A stretch of 64,000 bases of DNA. Origin: Lysobacteraceae bacterium CU05-9. Its GTDB lineage: Bacteria > Pseudomonadota > Gammaproteobacteria > Xanthomonadales > Xanthomonadaceae. Made by a program: the position numbers and the translations under genes. Positions 62,189-64,000 of this stretch are shown piece by piece (positions within the stretch are counted from its first letter, which is position 1; every line of letters begins with the position of its first letter). The notes beneath the pieces are model-generated. The model searched no databases, had not been told where the DNA came from, and was given only the letters and a program-made list of their open reading frames with translations. The stretch spans positions 92,154 through 156,153 of the forward strand of contig SWJS01000006.1 of assembly GCA_007556525.1 (NCBI GenBank), written 5' to 3'.

Positions 62189-62209
62189 CGAAAACCAACT
62201 TTCGGGTCT
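62189..62209 (+). other. Weak hairpin after the PII gene
   Basis: CCCGAAA and TTTCGGG form a 7-bp stem, followed by TCTTGCGC rather than a T-run. It could be a weak terminator or an RNA 3'-end stabiliser. The remaining gap 62160-62244 shows nothing else. Confidence 0.4.
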
Positions 62210-62244
62210 TGCGCAGTGCCGCAATTTTCTCCACTGTTGAAGAC

Positions 62245-64000
62245 ATGACTCCATTTAACCGTCGCCCACATGCCATGAAAATTAAGACCGCCGTTTTTGG
62301 TGCCCTGATTGCCGTACCGCTCGTGCTTTGGGCAGCACCGGAGGCGATGGATTATTTTTTGGCCCAAAAGACCCAGCAAGACGGTAGCGCCGCCGCCGTC
62401 GCAGGCAAGAAGCAACGTCGCGCCGCGCCGATGTCCACCACCAAGGACCAGGCCAATGCCGCGCGCCTGCTCGTCAACTCGCTCGGCCCGAATGGCGACT
62501 CCTATCGCCCGAAGGCACTCGATGACGCGATGTCGAAGGACATCTATAAGCGTTACTTGAAGTCGATTGACCCGAACAAAATGTATTTGTCCGCCGACGA
62601 CCTCGCCAAGTTCCCCGGGCTCGACACCAAGTTGGACGATGCAATCCTCTCCGGCGACCTGAAGCCGGCGTTTGACCTGTACCTCGTCTACAAACAACGC
62701 GCGCTCGACCGCACCAAATACGCGCGTGAGTTGTTGAAGCAGGATATTTTTACGTTTACCGGTCAGGACACCTTTGAGTTCGACCGCGAAGACGCAACGT
62801 GGGCGCCGAACCAAGCCGCGCTCGATAACATGTGGAAGCAGCTCGTCCGTTATGATTGGATGCGCCTCGAACTTGCCGGCCGCAAAGCAGACGACATTCG
62901 CAAAACTCTCGACAAGCGTTACGCCAACCTCGCGACGACGATCAACGACACGAACGGCGATGACGTCGTGCAGTCGTTCCTCAACGCCTATGCGAATTCC
63001 GTTGACCCGCACACCGATTACTTGAACCCACGCAGCGCCGAAGCGTTCAACACGCAGATCTCCCAAACGCTGGAAGGCATCGGTGCTGTTCTCCAGAAGC
63101 AAGATGACGTCGTGGCGATCCGCGAAGTCGTTGCCGGTGGTCCAGCAGGTAAGTCGGGCAACATCAAGCCAGGCGATCGCATCGTTGCAGTCGGGCAGGG
63201 CGCCAACGCCAAGGGTCCGATGGAAGATGTCGTCGGTTGGCGCATTGATGACGTCGTGCAATTAATCCGGGGCAAAAAAGGCACCACCGTCCGCCTCTCC
63301 GTCGTTCCTGCCGAACGCTCGCTGGACTCCGCACCAAAGCTGGTCACGCTCGTGCGCGACAAGGTGAAGTTGGAAGATGGCGTGGCGAAGTCGGATATTT
63401 TGTCGATTCCTGCAGCAAACGGTCAGCCTGCGCGTCAGATTGGCGTGATTAAATTACCCGGGTTTTATCAGGACTTCACCGCGCGTGGCCGCAATCAGGA
63501 CTTCGCTTCGGCATCGAACGACGTCAAGAAGCTGATCGAAGAATTCAAAACCAAGAAAGTCGACGGCATCGTCATGGACCTGCGCGACAACGGTGGCGGT
63601 TCGCTCGACGAAGCCATCAAGTTGACGGGTCTTTTCATTGACCGCGGTCCGGTCGTGCAAGTGCGCGATCCGAATGGCAACACGGAAGTCGGCGCTGACC
63701 AAAATCCAGGCGCTTTGTGGCAAGGCCCATTGGCAGTCTTGATCAACCGGTCGTCGGCGTCGGCGTCGGAGATTTTTGCAGGGGCCATTCAAGACTACGG
63801 TCGCGGCATTGTCGTCGGTGACACGTCGTTCGGTAAGGGCACCGTCCAAAACATCCAGCCATTGTTCCCATCCTTCCTCAACACGGATCCAGCATCGGAT
63901 AAGTTTGGTTCGGTCAAAATGACCATCGCCGAGTTCATCCGCATCAGCGGTTCGTCGACGCAGAACAAGGGTGTCGTTCCCGACATTCAATTGCCGACGT
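62245..64000 (+). CDS. prc: Tail-specific (C-terminal processing) protease Prc, cut at the window edge
   Basis: About 585 residues are visible; the C-terminus continues past 64000. A signal peptide is present, then a helical N-terminal domain (ARLLVNSLGPNGDSYRPKALDDAM). A PDZ domain follows around IGAVLQKQDDVVAIREVVAGGPAGKSG..PGDRIVAVG. The S41 catalytic part has VDGIVMDLRDNGGGSL, Ser in NRSSASASEIFAGA and Lys in GDTSFGKGTVQ. Prc trims or degrades envelope proteins in the periplasm. The ATG at 62245 has GAAGA upstream and adds a basic n-region; 62275 is an alternative. Confidence 0.93.
   Translation, partial: MTPFNRRPHAMKIKTAVFGALIAVPLVLWAAPEAMDYFLAQKTQQDGSAAAVAGKKQRRAAPMSTTKDQANAARLLVNSLGPNGDSYRPKALDDAMSKDIYKRYLKSIDPNKMYLSADDLAKFPGLDTKLDDAILSGDLKPAFDLYLVYKQRALDRTKYARELLKQDIFTFTGQDTFEFDREDATWAPNQAALDNMWKQLVRYDWMRLELAGRKADDIRKTLDKRYANLATTINDTNGDDVVQSFLNAYANSVDPHTDYLNPRSAEAFNTQISQTLEGIGAVLQKQDDVVAIREVVAGGPAGKSGNIKPGDRIVAVGQGANAKGPMEDVVGWRIDDVVQLIRGKKGTTVRLSVVPAERSLDSAPKLVTLVRDKVKLEDGVAKSDILSIPAANGQPARQIGVIKLPGFYQDFTARGRNQDFASASNDVKKLIEEFKTKKVDGIVMDLRDNGGGSLDEAIKLTGLFIDRGPVVQVRDPNGNTEVGADQNPGALWQGPLAVLINRSSASASEIFAGAIQDYGRGIVVGDTSFGKGTVQNIQPLFPSFLNTDPASDKFGSVKMTIAEFIRISGSSTQNKGVVPDIQLPT

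Overview
The window is a continuous piece of ordinary bacterial chromosome. It is gene-dense, with G+C in the mid-50s percent by eye, genes on both strands, many 4-nt ATGA overlaps, and no prophage, insertion sequence, CRISPR array or rRNA. The gene set points to a gammaproteobacterium, most likely of the Xanthomonadales/Lysobacterales: comF divergent from a bioB-bioF-bioH-bioC run, ubiJ-ubiB and ubiK, tamA-tamB, long-form queF, two-subunit glyS/glyQ, arfB/truC, and an oleB-oleC-oleD set. The assignment is inferred from gene content and neighbourhood, not from a marker-gene search.

Layout. 1-10 kb: an APC permease cut by the window edge, queF, a LysM protein, lipoproteins, a zinc-ribbon membrane protein, aqpZ, a lipoprotein trypsin-like protease with a TPR tail, a UPF0149 protein, a glycosyltransferase, an RluE-type pseudouridine synthase and a receiver-first hybrid kinase. 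10-22 kb: hrpB divergent from tatD, a DUF2239 gene behind a palindromic operator, yadG-yadH, a ferredoxin-NADP reductase, a membrane protein/XRE pair, an S33 lipoprotein hydrolase and natA-natB. 21.8-22.9 kb: a GNAT/DUF1778 toxin-antitoxin pair bracketed by direct repeats that each contain a terminator-like hairpin. 22.9-30 kb: a TonB-domain lipoprotein, comF, the biotin genes and an EamA-type transporter that is out of frame at an 11-T run. 30-43 kb: an HU-like protein, a Gly/Tyr-rich lipoprotein, mnmG, ada, tamB, tamA, galE, a host-attachment-family protein, an ECF sigma factor and tRNA-Arg(CCG). A family of dyad-symmetric intergenic repeats lies between 33.9 and 41.6 kb. 43-64 kb: a metallo-beta-lactamase-fold hydrolase, glyS-glyQ, a glutamine amidotransferase, oleB/oleC/oleD, ubiJ-ubiB, an M16 peptidase, truC, arfB, an acyltransferase, comM, ubiK, a PII protein and a tail-specific protease cut by the right edge.

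Functional themes. The biotin genes cover synthesis of the pimeloyl precursor (BioC/BioH) and two of the four ring-forming steps (BioF, BioB). TamA/TamB form the envelope translocation module. UbiJ, UbiB and UbiK are all ubiquinone-complex factors. OleB/C/D process a 2-alkyl-3-ketoacid made by OleA, but no oleA is present in the window.

The most interesting cross-cutting signal is promoter architecture. At least thirteen genes have a -10-like hexamer ending only 5-8 nt before the start codon with no Shine-Dalgarno sequence, which predicts many leaderless mRNAs. Other points worth attention are the repeat-bracketed toxin-antitoxin cassette, the homopolymer frameshift, the intergenic repeat family (one copy supplies the end of the ada reading frame), a sigma-factor tail that overlaps a small membrane protein in another frame, and clusters of short palindromes upstream of the hydrolase and of glyQ.
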